DNA of 57,569 nucleotides from JANXLS01 sp038227045 (GCA_038227045.1 JBBRQD010000025.1:1-57569); one strand, 5' to 3'; shown: positions 26,621 through 36,074, numbered from the stretch's first letter. The notes: a model not told the origin generated them from the sequence alone. A program made the numbers and translations.

Positions 26621-27723
26621 TTCGGCACCGCCTTCTGCTTTGGCTTGGTATCAACGGAATCGTCGTACTCTTTTTTCTTGTTGATCTTTTCCAGTTCAAT
26701 GCGTTTCGAGTTGCCGAACATGTCAATGGCGAGGCCGCGCACGCGCCCCTCATTTTCCACCAATATTTGAATCGGGCCGGAGTGAAAGCGCATGTCGAGC
26801 GCGCCGTCTCCCGCAAAATAAATCGCGCTCCATGGCGCGGCGGTGTGTGTGATCGTGAACGATTTCGGCAATTCGAGCGTGCCGCCGGAGACCGCGCTCA
26901 AGATGCGAACTTCGTCGACTAACCCGTCGAAGCTGGACGAATCGTGCCCGATCAGGAGGGGACTCGAATTGGTCGGCGGCGTCGCGCCCGGACCTGTCGC
27001 CAGCACCAGATCGTCGGCCATCACGCGCGTGACGTTGCGGTCCCACGCGAACGCCACTTTGGTCCAGCGCCCCGGGACGATTTTGTACGTCTTGCTGAAA
27101 ACCTTCGTCGACGGAGTCTTGCCGTTGCCGGCGATCTGGCCGATCAACACGCCCTTCTTGCCGATCTTCAGCGAATACGCGCCGTCCTTTGAAAAAATGA
27201 AATTATCGCCGGTGAAGTCCCCGGCCAGCGGGCGGATGTACGCCTCAATGTAACCGCCGTCGTCGAGATCGAAATCCGGATCGTCGCCCGCGTCGATAAA
27301 ATTGCCGGGCGCGATGCGCGCGCACTTGCCGATTTTGCCATTCTTGTCCTGCCTCGCGCCGCGCAACGCCGCGCCGTGCCGCGAACCGGTGGTGTGGTTG
27401 AATTCGTCGCAATCCTCAAAATGCCACAGCGCCACGGTGCGCGTCGCCCACGGCGTGATGCGCCGGGTCTCGGTGTCGATTTCAACATACGCAGGCGACT
27501 GCGACGTCACGGACGAATTGCGCACCTGGCGGAGCATGACGTCGATCTGCGAAATCGCGCCTTCTTCCTTGTAGTTCTTGGACATCGCAATATACGACCC
27601 GACGCCCAGCCCCATGAGCAGCGTCATCAGCCCAATTACGATGATCATTTCAAGCAGGGTGATGCCGCGAAACGAGTTCTGAGTACTGAGTCCTGAGTGC
27701 TGTGGTTTGAGTGCGGGAGTCAT
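26617..27723 (-). CDS. GspH-like pseudopilin with inserted LamG domain
   Basis: The protein has 368 residues. The prepilin site is FRG^ITLLEMIIV, with a 20-residue leader. Residues 60-92 (LRQVRNSSVTSQSPAYVEID) and about 283-340 (FTITHTAAPWSAIYFAGDGA) look like the two halves of a GspH/FimT beta domain. Between them, residues 95-278 form a LamG/concanavalin-type domain (ALWHFEDC, then GYIEAYIRP, GRWTKVAFAWDR and FDGLVDEVRI). Start and stop overlap both neighbours by 4 bp, so translation is coupled. Most of the leader is encoded by a CTGAGT-word repeat. Confidence 0.8.
   Translation of the reverse strand: MTPALKPQHSGLSTQNSFRGITLLEMIIVIGLMTLLMGLGVGSYIAMSKNYKEEGAISQIDVMLRQVRNSSVTSQSPAYVEIDTETRRITPWATRTVALWHFEDCDEFNHTTGSRHGAALRGARQDKNGKIGKCARIAPGNFIDAGDDPDFDLDDGGYIEAYIRPLAGDFTGDNFIFSKDGAYSLKIGKKGVLIGQIAGNGKTPSTKVFSKTYKIVPGRWTKVAFAWDRNVTRVMADDLVLATGPGATPPTNSSPLLIGHDSSSFDGLVDEVRILSAVSGGTLELPKSFTITHTAAPWSAIYFAGDGALDMRFHSGPIQILVENEGRVRGLAIDMFGNSKRIELEKINKKKEYDDSVDTKPKQKAVPK
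27674..27711. repeat. CTGAGT-word repeat inside coding sequence
   Basis: These tandem CTGAGT-type words (GAGTTCTGAGTACTGAGTCC and following bases) encode most of the leader peptide of the GspH-like pilin. They share words with the intergenic element at 19444-19470. Confidence 0.65.
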
Positions 27724-28322
27724 TTGTCTTTGGCTCCCTGTTTGGGCTTCATTTCGGAATTCTCGGCAGCGAAATTGATTTTCAACTTTTCTTCCCAGGC
27801 TTTAATCATTTTGCTGTAATTATTATTAAAAGTAGTGTCGTCGAACAGATGGACTTCTCCCAATATCGTCGCGATCGCCGGCAAATCGACGGAACTCAAA
27901 ACCATGGATTCAACAACACTCGACTTCGCGCCAGGCGACTCAGGATGAAATTTTTCGGCATGGCAGATAAAACAAACTTCGATAAATGCAACCGGCTTCT
28001 TGGCTAAATCGTAGAACACAAATGCGTGATGGGGTTCATAACATTTCGCGACCGGGTGGCGAATTTTGCTTTCAGCAACAGCGGTCACCAAGCGCTTGAC
28101 CTGACCGGGCGTCAATAGCGCTCCGTCTTTGTTCAATACGCCGGCTTCCAAAGTCATATCTTCATGTCGTATGACATTTTCCTTTGCATTTTCCTTGACG
28201 ACCGGCCACGCATACGCCCGAACCTCAACAAATTTAACACCCGGCCATTCTTCCGCCGCGAACACGGCATTCGCCCAACAGAGGAGAACGAGAACCATTC
28301 GATGAAACATGTTCGCCCCCAT
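27720..28322 (-). CDS. Secreted protein with CFIC motif
   Basis: This 200-residue protein has a signal peptide ending near VFAAEEW. An ATG at 28310 (GGGGGC upstream) is an alternative start. The segment CYEPHHAFVFYD, then VAFIEVCFICHAE, matches a small class of secreted proteins in which a Cys-x-P-x-H pattern is followed by a CFxC pair; the function is unknown. The paired Cys and His residues could bind metal. It sits inside the secretion operon and overlaps the following pilin gene by 4 bp, so a role linked to secretion is possible. Confidence 0.6.
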   Translation of the reverse strand: MGANMFHRMVLVLLCWANAVFAAEEWPGVKFVEVRAYAWPVVKENAKENVIRHEDMTLEAGVLNKDGALLTPGQVKRLVTAVAESKIRHPVAKCYEPHHAFVFYDLAKKPVAFIEVCFICHAEKFHPESPGAKSSVVESMVLSSVDLPAIATILGEVHLFDDTTFNNNYSKMIKAWEEKLKINFAAENSEMKPKQGAKDK

Positions 28323-28355
28323 TTCCCTTTTCGTGCTTAAACTCAGCTCTCGCCC

Positions 28356-28865
28356 CTACTCCGGCTTATCCTTGTCCCAATTGACAATATCGTCGCTGCT
28401 TTTCTCGCCATCTTCAAGGACGCCGTTTGGGCCCGCAGAAATCAGGTGGAAGGTTTGTTTGTTGGGTGCCTGGTTGCGGTAATCGTGGTGGTGCATGTAA
28501 TAGACTGGCCGTTTCCATTGATCGGCAAAGGCCGTGTCGCCATTTCCGGTTGCGTCGCACGTGGCTATGTCGCCCGGTGCAATATACGGGCCGCCCTTTT
28601 TGGTTGTCGTCAGACACGAATACAAATTCTGCGCGCCTTTTATCAGGTCGCCGTCCGAAGGCGGATAATCGTCGAAATCGCCCTCGTAACGGCTCAACGC
28701 GGATTTCAGCAAATCGAATTGGGCTTTGGTCAGACTAATGCGCGACCGCTTTTGAACGATCCCCATCGTCCCAATAAGCGCCGCGCTCAAAATCGCGATA
28801 ATCGTGATGACGATAAGCAGCTCCAGCAATGTAAATCCCGCTCGCGCGCGGGTCGCGGTGAACAT
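28356..28865 (-). CDS. gspG: Major pseudopilin, GspG type
   Basis: The protein has 169 residues from the ATG at 28865, which has GGAGCAATAAC before it. The leader MFTATRARAG^FTLLELLIV and helix ITIIAILSAALI are typical. Downstream, the pattern ALSRYEGDFDDYPPSDGDLI, DQWKRPVYYMHH and FHLISAGPNGVLEDGE fits GspG, whose C-terminal loop binds calcium. The Gly-1/Phe+1/Glu+5 cleavage site is intact. It would be the main subunit of the pseudopilus. Confidence 0.88.
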   Translation of the reverse strand: MFTATRARAGFTLLELLIVITIIAILSAALIGTMGIVQKRSRISLTKAQFDLLKSALSRYEGDFDDYPPSDGDLIKGAQNLYSCLTTTKKGGPYIAPGDIATCDATGNGDTAFADQWKRPVYYMHHHDYRNQAPNKQTFHLISAGPNGVLEDGEKSSDDIVNWDKDKPE

Positions 28866-28896
28866 GTTATTGCTCCAAATGACAAATAGGTAACGC

Positions 28897-31323
28897 CTAC
28901 TTCTTCTCATCGGGCTTCGCCGGTTCGGCGATGAACTTGCTGTCGCCCGAATTGTCCTGCTTGCTCTCGCTGACGCCTCTCTTGACGATGGCGATGTTGT
29001 TGATCGTCGCGTTGACCGTCTGATTCGGCGAGCCGATCAGGAATACGCCGAGCGACAGAGTCTTTGGCGGGGCTTGGAAATTCAGTTTGATGGTGCCGAT
29101 CTTGCTGCCGTTCACGAAGACGCGGCACATGCAATCGTTGGCCGTGATTCCGTCCGTTTCAATGCCCAGCCGCGCGCGTCCGGAACTCGGCCACTCCTTG
29201 CCCGTGGGTTTCCATTCCGCGTTCTGTATCGTGCTGTCGCGCACCCAGACTTTGAGTTCGTTGCTTTCGTCTTTTCCGAATTGAAGTTCGAACGCGGGAT
29301 TGGGGCCCGAACCGGACGCGATGCGCAAGCCGAATTGCGTCGGGCTGGCGGGCGAAATCGACAGGTCCGCTTCGAGCCGTTCAAACTTGGTCGCGCCGGC
29401 GAAGTTTTTCGAGAGATCCAGACGCGCGCCCTGCGAGGAACCTTGAGTTCCGGCGACCACCGCCTGGCCGTTGCTCAACGTCAGCTTCAACTGTCCGGGA
29501 CTATACGGCTTCCAGCCCAGCGGCCATTCGCTGCCTGAAAAATGAACGTACTCCATTTCGCGGTCGTCCTGCTTGTAAATGAGCTGAAGCGCGGCTGCCG
29601 CGTAAGCGCAATCGCCATCGGCGGCGAGGGCTTTTTGGAAACCGTCGACGGCGCGGTCCTTGTCGCGCTCCCAGTTGGCGATGTACCCGCGCCCGCAGTG
29701 CGCCGGGGCATTGTTGGGGTCGAGGTCCAGAGCTTTCTTGAAGAGGGCCGAGGCCTCGTCAAACTTCTGCGATTGCAGCAGCGCGAGTCCCTGCCCGGCG
29801 AAATAATCGGCGGCATCGGGCGATTTGGAATCGGCTTCGGCGGCTTTGGCGAATGCCGCTTTGGCCTCATCCCATTTCTTGCGGCGCAGCAGCGTCGCGC
29901 CCAGCGCGCCGTTGGCCGGCCCGTAACTCGGGCTGAGCTTTGCGGCGCGCTTGTACGCCTCCTCCGCTTTCGTCAATGCCGCTTCGAGGGCCGGCGGATC
30001 ATTGCGGCGCTTGGCTTCTTCGGCTTCGCGGAAGCGCCGTTCGCCGATGAAATATTGAATGTAGCTGTCTTGCGCGTCGCTGGCCAGAACCTCGTTGTAC
30101 TTCTGTGCAGAGGCCAGTCGTTTGGGCAAGCCGCCGGTCGCCGAGTTTTCTTTGTCCTTATCCTTCTGTGTTTTCAGATCGTCGAATTTGGCCTGACGGT
30201 CGAGCATCGCCGCCCACGCCAGCACCAGCCGCGGCTGATTGGGCTTGGCCTCCAGCGAATCCTTGATGTAATTCTTGTCGTCCACGCGAGTCAGCGACGC
30301 CAGGTCGCCTTTATAGATCATCGAAAACGCTTGAATCGCGAGCGCCTCCGCGCAATTGTTGTCGATGTTCAGGATGCGGTTGCAATCGGAGAACGCATCG
30401 TCGTAGCGCTTGTTCATCATTTCGGCTGTGGCCAGGCCGATCAACGCGTTGCGATATTCGGCGTTGATCGCCAGCGCTTGCTGGAACGACTGCTCTGCGG
30501 CGCCAAAATCGCCGGTGCGGAGCTGCACAAAACCCAGACCCGACAACGCCGACGGATTGCGTGGGTTCGCGGCGACGACATCGGTAAAGATCTTTTTGGC
30601 GCTCTCGGAGCGGCCTTGCTTCAGTTGCAGATTGGCGTAGGCGAGAACAATGTCGTCGTCCTGCGACGAGGCTTTGTACGCTTTGGCTAGATCCGCTTCG
30701 GCCTCGTCGAGCTTGCCAAGCGCCGCGAGCGCCTGCCCGCGAAGCATTAAATTGCGCGGTTTCTGAGGCGCGGCCAACATAAGTTTCTCGCCGATTTTCA
30801 GCGCTTTGTCGGTCTGGTCGGCGTTCAGATACAGCGTGCCGAGAAGTTGAAGCGTGCCCTCGTCCGTTTTCGCGGCGGTGAAACGCTCCAGAATCGGAAT
30901 AACTTTGGCGTTGAGATTGTAGCGCGTGGTCGCCTTCGTGGCGATGCGCAGCATGTTGGCGGGATCGCTGGCATATTTTTTAGAGAGGCGTTCCAGCTCT
31001 TCTTCTTTCGTGGCCTTCTTGCGCACCACGGAAATCATATCTTTGGAGAGCGTCCGGCTGATGCGCCCGTCGCTGAATTTATAGCTCCCGTCGTCCTGCT
31101 CCCAAATCTTTCCATGCAAGACTTCGCCGCCCTTGAGAACGATGTCGTCTTCCTTGTGAACGTTAAAATCGGTATCATCCTCGCCTCGCGCGCAGCCGGC
31201 CGGCAACAGAAAAGCAATGGCAATCCCAAGCGCCAGAGGGGCGGCAAAAAACACTCGCAGCTTCAGAAACGCCGAGCATCCGGCATGCGTCAAGAGAGAG
31301 GCTGTTCGATTCATGGTCACCAT
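28897..31323 (-). CDS. Exported TPR protein with C-terminal beta-sandwich
   Basis: This 808-residue protein has an N-terminal signal or lipoprotein-like segment (about residues 20-45, with LPAGCARG as a possible lipobox). More than ten tetratricopeptide repeats lie at about residues 95-590, for example NPSALSGLGFVQLRTGDFGA and APAHCGRGYIANWERDKDRA. Residues 615-775 look like a beta-sandwich of the LamG/DUF1080 type. By position in the operon, it may be an outer-membrane or periplasmic scaffold, like the pilotin/TPR proteins of pilus systems. A second ATG at 31314 is also possible. Confidence 0.7.
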   Translation of the reverse strand: MVTMNRTASLLTHAGCSAFLKLRVFFAAPLALGIAIAFLLPAGCARGEDDTDFNVHKEDDIVLKGGEVLHGKIWEQDDGSYKFSDGRISRTLSKDMISVVRKKATKEEELERLSKKYASDPANMLRIATKATTRYNLNAKVIPILERFTAAKTDEGTLQLLGTLYLNADQTDKALKIGEKLMLAAPQKPRNLMLRGQALAALGKLDEAEADLAKAYKASSQDDDIVLAYANLQLKQGRSESAKKIFTDVVAANPRNPSALSGLGFVQLRTGDFGAAEQSFQQALAINAEYRNALIGLATAEMMNKRYDDAFSDCNRILNIDNNCAEALAIQAFSMIYKGDLASLTRVDDKNYIKDSLEAKPNQPRLVLAWAAMLDRQAKFDDLKTQKDKDKENSATGGLPKRLASAQKYNEVLASDAQDSYIQYFIGERRFREAEEAKRRNDPPALEAALTKAEEAYKRAAKLSPSYGPANGALGATLLRRKKWDEAKAAFAKAAEADSKSPDAADYFAGQGLALLQSQKFDEASALFKKALDLDPNNAPAHCGRGYIANWERDKDRAVDGFQKALAADGDCAYAAAALQLIYKQDDREMEYVHFSGSEWPLGWKPYSPGQLKLTLSNGQAVVAGTQGSSQGARLDLSKNFAGATKFERLEADLSISPASPTQFGLRIASGSGPNPAFELQFGKDESNELKVWVRDSTIQNAEWKPTGKEWPSSGRARLGIETDGITANDCMCRVFVNGSKIGTIKLNFQAPPKTLSLGVFLIGSPNQTVNATINNIAIVKRGVSESKQDNSGDSKFIAEPAKPDEKK

Positions 31324-31393
31324 AGTTATTTAGACGTAATTGAGGTGCGTAAAACTGCTCTGAATTGCACTATGCGCGCGAGCCTGAATCATT

Positions 31394-31846
31394 CTACTTT
31401 GGCGCCGGCGTGATTTTGGGCGGCGGAGCGATATCCGCAGCCGATGGCGACGTGAATTCGTCCCCAAACCGCGGCAGTTTATCGGCGCCTTCCAAAGACG
31501 GACCTGGATCGGGCAAAATCTGCGGCGGACGTTTGACCGACACAGGCGGGATATCCAATTCGACGGGGCTGAATTGCTTAAAGATTTTCTCGGGAACGAA
31601 CACGAATAGCCCGGGGACGATGTACGGAGTGGGGCCGCCCGAGACGTAATAGACCTCTTTGTCGTCCTGCAGTTTCGCGTTGGTATCCAATTCGACATAG
31701 ACAGGCCGGACTTCGAGTTCGGTCAAAATTTTGGGCAGCGGACGATACCAGTTGGCGTACAAGCTCCATCCGGTCCACGCCAGCGCCAAGGCGAGCAGGA
31801 CGCGGCCGAGTTGCGCATCGAGAAATTCAACGATCATGTCTTTCAT
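31394..31846 (-). CDS. Single-pass membrane protein of the secretion operon
   Basis: The protein has 150 residues with one transmembrane helix (about residues 12-32, RVLLALALAWTGWSLYANWY). A short beta-rich region follows (residues 40-95, RPVYVELD and VYYVSGGPTPYIVPGLF), and then a Pro-rich tail. Size and topology recall GspC or PilP, which link the inner-membrane platform to the secretin, but I see no HR or PDZ domain. The assignment rests on position between the PilO-like and TPR genes. Confidence 0.55.
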   Translation of the reverse strand: MKDMIVEFLDAQLGRVLLALALAWTGWSLYANWYRPLPKILTELEVRPVYVELDTNAKLQDDKEVYYVSGGPTPYIVPGLFVFVPEKIFKQFSPVELDIPPVSVKRPPQILPDPGPSLEGADKLPRFGDEFTSPSAADIAPPPKITPAPK

Positions 31847-31861
31847 GGTGTTTTAAAAACC

Positions 31862-32914
31862 TCAATACGCATCCGGGTCGCTTGAGCGTTTGCCGCGCTC
31901 GCCCTTCATTGAAATTCCGAGTGCTTTGACTTCCGATTCACGAAGCAGAGCCGAGACGCCCACGCTCATTTCCACCAACTTTTCGCCCGTGCTGCCGGTG
32001 TTGTTCGAAACCGCGACGTGAAAACCTCTGACGCAAAAATAGCCCCGGCGATCCTCGCCGCTCTGTTCGGAAGGCGTGGGCAATCCCAGTTCGTAGAGCA
32101 GTTGATTGACGTAGCGTTCCGGCGCGCGGACCAGAACCTTCATGGGAATCTGCACCAGCCGGTCGATCTCTTCGGGCTTTTCCGCGTTTTTGTCTTTGTC
32201 TTTGCCCTTGCCTTTGGGCCGTTTGTTCTCCGCCGATTCGTCTTCGCCGTCTTTTTCTTTTTCCTTGACCTTCTCGTCTTCGGGCACGGGGATCGGCTTT
32301 GGTTCCTGATAATCGACGGCGACGATCTCTTCTATTCTACTCTCTTTCGTGTTGACATCTTTCACTTCCTTGCACGCGCTGAGGAAGCGGTCGATCAGCG
32401 CGAGGCGGAGCAAGTTGAGCGCGTCGCTGGCGGTTTCGTCGCCGAATCGCGCGGCGAGTTTTTCCGCTTCGATCTTTACTTTTAAAATGCTGTTTGCGCG
32501 GTCTTTGGTCTGCTTGAGTTTTTCGTTGAGCAAATTCTTCGTGTCGCCGCTTTTACCCACCGCCGCGATGCTATACGGTTTGAGCGACTCGCGCGTGCCG
32601 AATTCGATTCGGCGCAGTTCTTTGAATTTCACTTCGGTCTGCTCGCTGCTGCGATTCAATTCTTTTTCGGCTTCGGCGCGCGGCTTGAATTCGTTGGTTC
32701 GTTTTTCGTCTTTTGCATCTTTGCGTTCCCGGTCGGCGTGCGTGGCTGTCTCCCACGCGGCGCGTTTTTCGGCGGCGGCCTTCTCGCTTTTTCCCGCTTC
32801 ATCCCAATTGGGCGAGATCATGACGTAGTAGAGAATAATCCACAGCAGCGCCACTGCGCCGGTCGCGATCATCAGGTTTTTATTTTTCTCAAAAAACATA
32901 CTTTGTCCAATCAT
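31862..32914 (-). CDS. PilO/GspM-like inner-membrane protein
   Basis: The protein has 350 residues with one N-terminal transmembrane helix (about residues 14-34, LMIATGAVALLWIILYYVMI), a long charged coiled coil (40-160), a Lys/Glu-rich linker (about 210-245) and a C-terminal domain with IPMKVLVRAPERYVNQLLYE, which fits the ferredoxin-like fold of PilO/GspM. Its start overlaps the stop of the upstream PilM-PilN-type gene (ATGA). It would form the alignment complex with that protein. Confidence 0.7.
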   Translation of the reverse strand: MIGQSMFFEKNKNLMIATGAVALLWIILYYVMISPNWDEAGKSEKAAAEKRAAWETATHADRERKDAKDEKRTNEFKPRAEAEKELNRSSEQTEVKFKELRRIEFGTRESLKPYSIAAVGKSGDTKNLLNEKLKQTKDRANSILKVKIEAEKLAARFGDETASDALNLLRLALIDRFLSACKEVKDVNTKESRIEEIVAVDYQEPKPIPVPEDEKVKEKEKDGEDESAENKRPKGKGKDKDKNAEKPEEIDRLVQIPMKVLVRAPERYVNQLLYELGLPTPSEQSGEDRRGYFCVRGFHVAVSNNTGSTGEKLVEMSVGVSALLRESEVKALGISMKGERGKRSSDPDAY

Positions 32915-34767
32915 TCAGTGTTCTTGACGCCGGTAATTTTGGGGCTCAACGGCTTCTCGGGGTCGCGCAACTTGATCGTGGCCTGGAACGGTTTCTTGCC
33001 GATCTTGTCCAGCGCGGCGCCGACCGCCGGATCGGTGTCGGCGAGCGCCACCAGATTCGCTTCTTTCACGCCGGGCACTTTCAGCAGTTTGTCGCGCATG
33101 CCTTCGACGATTGGCTTGTCGTCTTTGTCGCGTTTGCCGTTCCACGCTTCGTTGATCGTGATCAGCGGCGGCGCGGCTTGTTCGGGATAGGCCTCTTTTT
33201 CGTAGGAGCCGCGGATCACGAAATCGAGGACCGGCTGGTCGACCGCTTTCCATCCGCCGATGCCCGTTCCGGCACTCTCGCCGATCGGCGGGCCGACATA
33301 ACTGAGCATCACGTGCTTGGGCGTGGCTTCGCGGATCGCGCGCAGCAGTTCGACGTACACGCGATCCATGCGCGTCTGCTTGGCGTAGTAATCCGCTTTG
33401 GCCGCGAGCAGTTTTTTCTTCTCGACGAATTTTGCGTATTCCTTCTTTTCCTTCGCTGCTTCGCGCAGTTTCTCGTCGAATTTCTCGACCGAAACCGCGG
33501 CTTCCGCCGCCGCTTTTTGAGCATTCATATAGGGCGGCACGAGGCCCGCGATCAGCAGCACGCCGGCGGCAGCGGCCACGACCGTTTTGCGCCAGAACGA
33601 ACGCCGCGCCTGGATCGGTTCGGGGACGAAATCGAAGTGTATCGCCTTTGAGTCCGCGTCAATAACGGCCAGGCCGAGCGCGACGGTCATGTCGGAAATC
33701 GCGCCTTCGAAAAACTTGGCCGCGTCCGGGCGCAGATTGCCGAGGTACGCGCCGGACGACAGATTCAGCGGCTGGACCGGGCGCGTCAGTTTCTTTTCGA
33801 GGTAGTCGCACAATCCTTTCAGGCGCGCGCCGCCGCCCGAGAGGTACACGCGGGTGAAATCGAGCTTGGGCAGTTTGGCCTGCGTGCGGCAGAACATGAT
33901 CGACGAGCGAATCGCCGCGGCGATCGCATCCGCGCCTTCGCGCAACGGCGGCTGAAAATTCTCGTCCTGCTTGCTGCGCATCTCCGCGCCTTCGGGATAA
34001 ATTCGCGCGCGTTCATGTTTGAAAACAGCCGCGCGCTCCGCCCCGGTTTGCAGCACTTTGTCGAGCGCGAGATTGAACTTCTTTCCGCCGCCCGCCGCGC
34101 TGCGCGCGAAGTAGACGTTGCGTTCTTCGAGAATGGCGATTTCGAGCAACTCGTGCCCCACATCGCAGAGCACCACTGTTTCGCCGGGCGGCGGCGTCTG
34201 TGTGCTCAGGTAGGCGTTGACCAATCCGAACGCGGACGGCGTGAGCGTCTCGCCGGCGATCCCGGCATTCTTCAGCATCGAGTGGACGTTGAGCAGGTAA
34301 TCGTTCTTGGCGATGCCGGCCATGATGAGCAGATCGCTCTTCAATCCGCCGGGCACGGACAAGATGCGCCAGTCGTAGGTGACGGCCGGAATATCGTCCT
34401 GCACTTTGCCGCCGGAAAGTTTTCCGGCCAATTCCATGCTCAGCAGCATGCGCAGTTTGTCGGGCGGAACAGGCGGAACGCTGAGGTACTTCACGTTGAC
34501 TTCGCGGCCGGTGACGCCCACGGTTCCAGTCGTACTGAGACCGGCGGCCTTGATCAGCTTTCCGAGCCCCGGCGGTATGGTGGGCGCGTCCGAGCCTTTT
34601 TTTTCCGGCTTACCAGCATTTTCAGGCGCGACTACACCTTCGGCTAAACCCGTTGAGCCGCGCGGAATTTTCATCGCGCCGGTGACGGAGACCTTCCCGC
34701 GCGAAACGGAAATCCGCACGATTTTGATGGATTCGCTGCCGATGTCGATGCCAATACCCGATGCCAT
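32911..34767 (-). CDS. PilM-PilN (GspL-like) fusion
   Basis: This 618-residue protein has an actin-like PilM/GspL domain at about 1-375: GIGIDIGSESIKIVRIS at the N-terminus, CDVGHELLEIAILEE, and RVYLSGGGARLKGLCDYLEK. It continues into a transmembrane helix near 395-415 (VVAAAAGVLLIAGLVPP), a coiled coil (420-470) and a PilN-like domain. PilM and PilN are separate proteins in type IV pili; GspL has both parts. The protein would anchor the secretion ATPase to the pseudopilus platform. GAGG precedes the ATG, and this is the first gene of the operon. Confidence 0.82.
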   Translation of the reverse strand: MASGIGIDIGSESIKIVRISVSRGKVSVTGAMKIPRGSTGLAEGVVAPENAGKPEKKGSDAPTIPPGLGKLIKAAGLSTTGTVGVTGREVNVKYLSVPPVPPDKLRMLLSMELAGKLSGGKVQDDIPAVTYDWRILSVPGGLKSDLLIMAGIAKNDYLLNVHSMLKNAGIAGETLTPSAFGLVNAYLSTQTPPPGETVVLCDVGHELLEIAILEERNVYFARSAAGGGKKFNLALDKVLQTGAERAAVFKHERARIYPEGAEMRSKQDENFQPPLREGADAIAAAIRSSIMFCRTQAKLPKLDFTRVYLSGGGARLKGLCDYLEKKLTRPVQPLNLSSGAYLGNLRPDAAKFFEGAISDMTVALGLAVIDADSKAIHFDFVPEPIQARRSFWRKTVVAAAAGVLLIAGLVPPYMNAQKAAAEAAVSVEKFDEKLREAAKEKKEYAKFVEKKKLLAAKADYYAKQTRMDRVYVELLRAIREATPKHVMLSYVGPPIGESAGTGIGGWKAVDQPVLDFVIRGSYEKEAYPEQAAPPLITINEAWNGKRDKDDKPIVEGMRDKLLKVPGVKEANLVALADTDPAVGAALDKIGKKPFQATIKLRDPEKPLSPKITGVKNTE

Positions 34768-34893
34768 GACGCCTCGTTCAAAATGAAATGCGTTCGCCGC
34801 TCTACACCATACGCCACATGAGCGATTCGTAATGCGATAGAAACGAAAAGAATCATAGTGCTGGAGTGCACAAGAGCAAGGCGCGGAAAAATT

Positions 34894-34990
34894 CTGGTTT
34901 CAGGTTCCAGGTTTCAAGTTTCAGGTTTATGACCACAATCGATGATTCGCGTTAAAAACTTGAAACTTGAAACCTGTAACCTGAAACTGG
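34894..34990. repeat. Word-palindrome, GTTTCAGGTTTCAAG-type
   Basis: The left arm (34894-34928) is made of TTTCAGG/TTCCAGG/TTTCAAG words and the right arm (34956-34990) is its near reverse complement. It fills most of the gap between the AEC transporter gene and the secretion operon promoter region. No T-tract is present. Confidence 0.85.
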
Positions 34991-34992
34991 CG

Positions 34993-35991
34993 TTATTCGA
35001 ACATCGCCAAGACACTCAACCATCCAACCAGCGTCAGCGGACATAGAAGCGTGGTAATGGCGACGAGTTCACCGGCGAGTTCCTCGTCCCCGCCGTATTC
35101 GGTCGCCATGGCGTGGCCGCCGGCCGCATCGGGGCAGGCCAACAGGATGACGCCCACCGCCAGCGGCGCACCGCGCAATCCCAGCGCGTAGAAGATCGCG
35201 AGGCCCAGCGCGGGCATGAACAGCAGTTTGATGAACGCCACCGGCAGCGTTTCGCTTAAGCCCGCGAAGGCGCGCCTGGCATCCAGAATCGCTCCGATCG
35301 AAAACAAGGCCAGTGGCAGCGCGGCGGCTGCGACCATGTCCAGAGTTTTGCCGGTCACGCCATCTTTGTCGAACCAGGTTCTGCCGCCGGGAATGAGTGT
35401 GACGGCTGCGGCGAAAACGACGGCCAGAATCAACGGATTGAAGACGATGTCGCGGGCAACTCTCAGCGGCGAAAAGACGTGTCCCGGACGATTGCGCCGG
35501 CAGAATTCGAAGGCTAGAATTGTTGCGATATTCAGCACTGGAATCGACACCGCGGCGCTCACCGCCGTCAGTTGCGCGATCCGATCGCGCACGGCTGCGT
35601 CGCCTCCCGCCGCACTCGACCGCGCTTGCGCATAATAAATCAGCACGGGGAGGCCGACGTACATCATGTTCGACCGAAATGATCCTTGGGCAATCACCCC
35701 GACCTTGTTTTCAGGCACGCCGCGAAGCCGGGCGTATCGATAGCCCAGCACCGCGCACACGACAATCGCCGCAAGCAGGCCAAGGCAAAGTCGTCCTTCG
35801 ACGATGCTGCCGGCGCCGGAGCGGACAATTTCGCGAAATGTCAGCGCCGGCAGGCAAACCCAAAACACCAGCGAGCCGATGCCGCGCGACAATTCAACGT
35901 GAAAGCCCTTTGCGCGCGCGAAGACGCGTCCGATGACCAGCATCAGCACCACCGGCAGCACGATGGCAATGGAATTGAAAATCGCGTTCAA
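34993..35991 (-). CDS. AEC family transporter (auxin efflux carrier-like)
   Basis: I place the start at the TTG at 35991 (332 residues) because the known family N-terminus then aligns: NAIFNSIAIVLPVVLMLVIG; the frame is open to 36066. About ten hydrophobic helices are present, with FWVCLPALTF, FRSNMMYVGLPVLIYYA and a late VILLACPDAAGGHAMATEYG, which are AEC hallmarks. Such carriers move organic acids such as malonate, malate or lactate across the inner membrane. Its placement after murQ and glycerate kinase could fit lactate or glycerate export or uptake. Confidence 0.85.
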   Translation of the reverse strand: MNAIFNSIAIVLPVVLMLVIGRVFARAKGFHVELSRGIGSLVFWVCLPALTFREIVRSGAGSIVEGRLCLGLLAAIVVCAVLGYRYARLRGVPENKVGVIAQGSFRSNMMYVGLPVLIYYAQARSSAAGGDAAVRDRIAQLTAVSAAVSIPVLNIATILAFEFCRRNRPGHVFSPLRVARDIVFNPLILAVVFAAAVTLIPGGRTWFDKDGVTGKTLDMVAAAALPLALFSIGAILDARRAFAGLSETLPVAFIKLLFMPALGLAIFYALGLRGAPLAVGVILLACPDAAGGHAMATEYGGDEELAGELVAITTLLCPLTLVGWLSVLAMFE

Positions 35992-36074
35992 AGCGCAGCC
36001 CTGAATCGGGAAACGAAACGAAGCCAATTGTGAAATCGAAAAAGAGATCATACCGAAAGGAAACAAAATACGTT

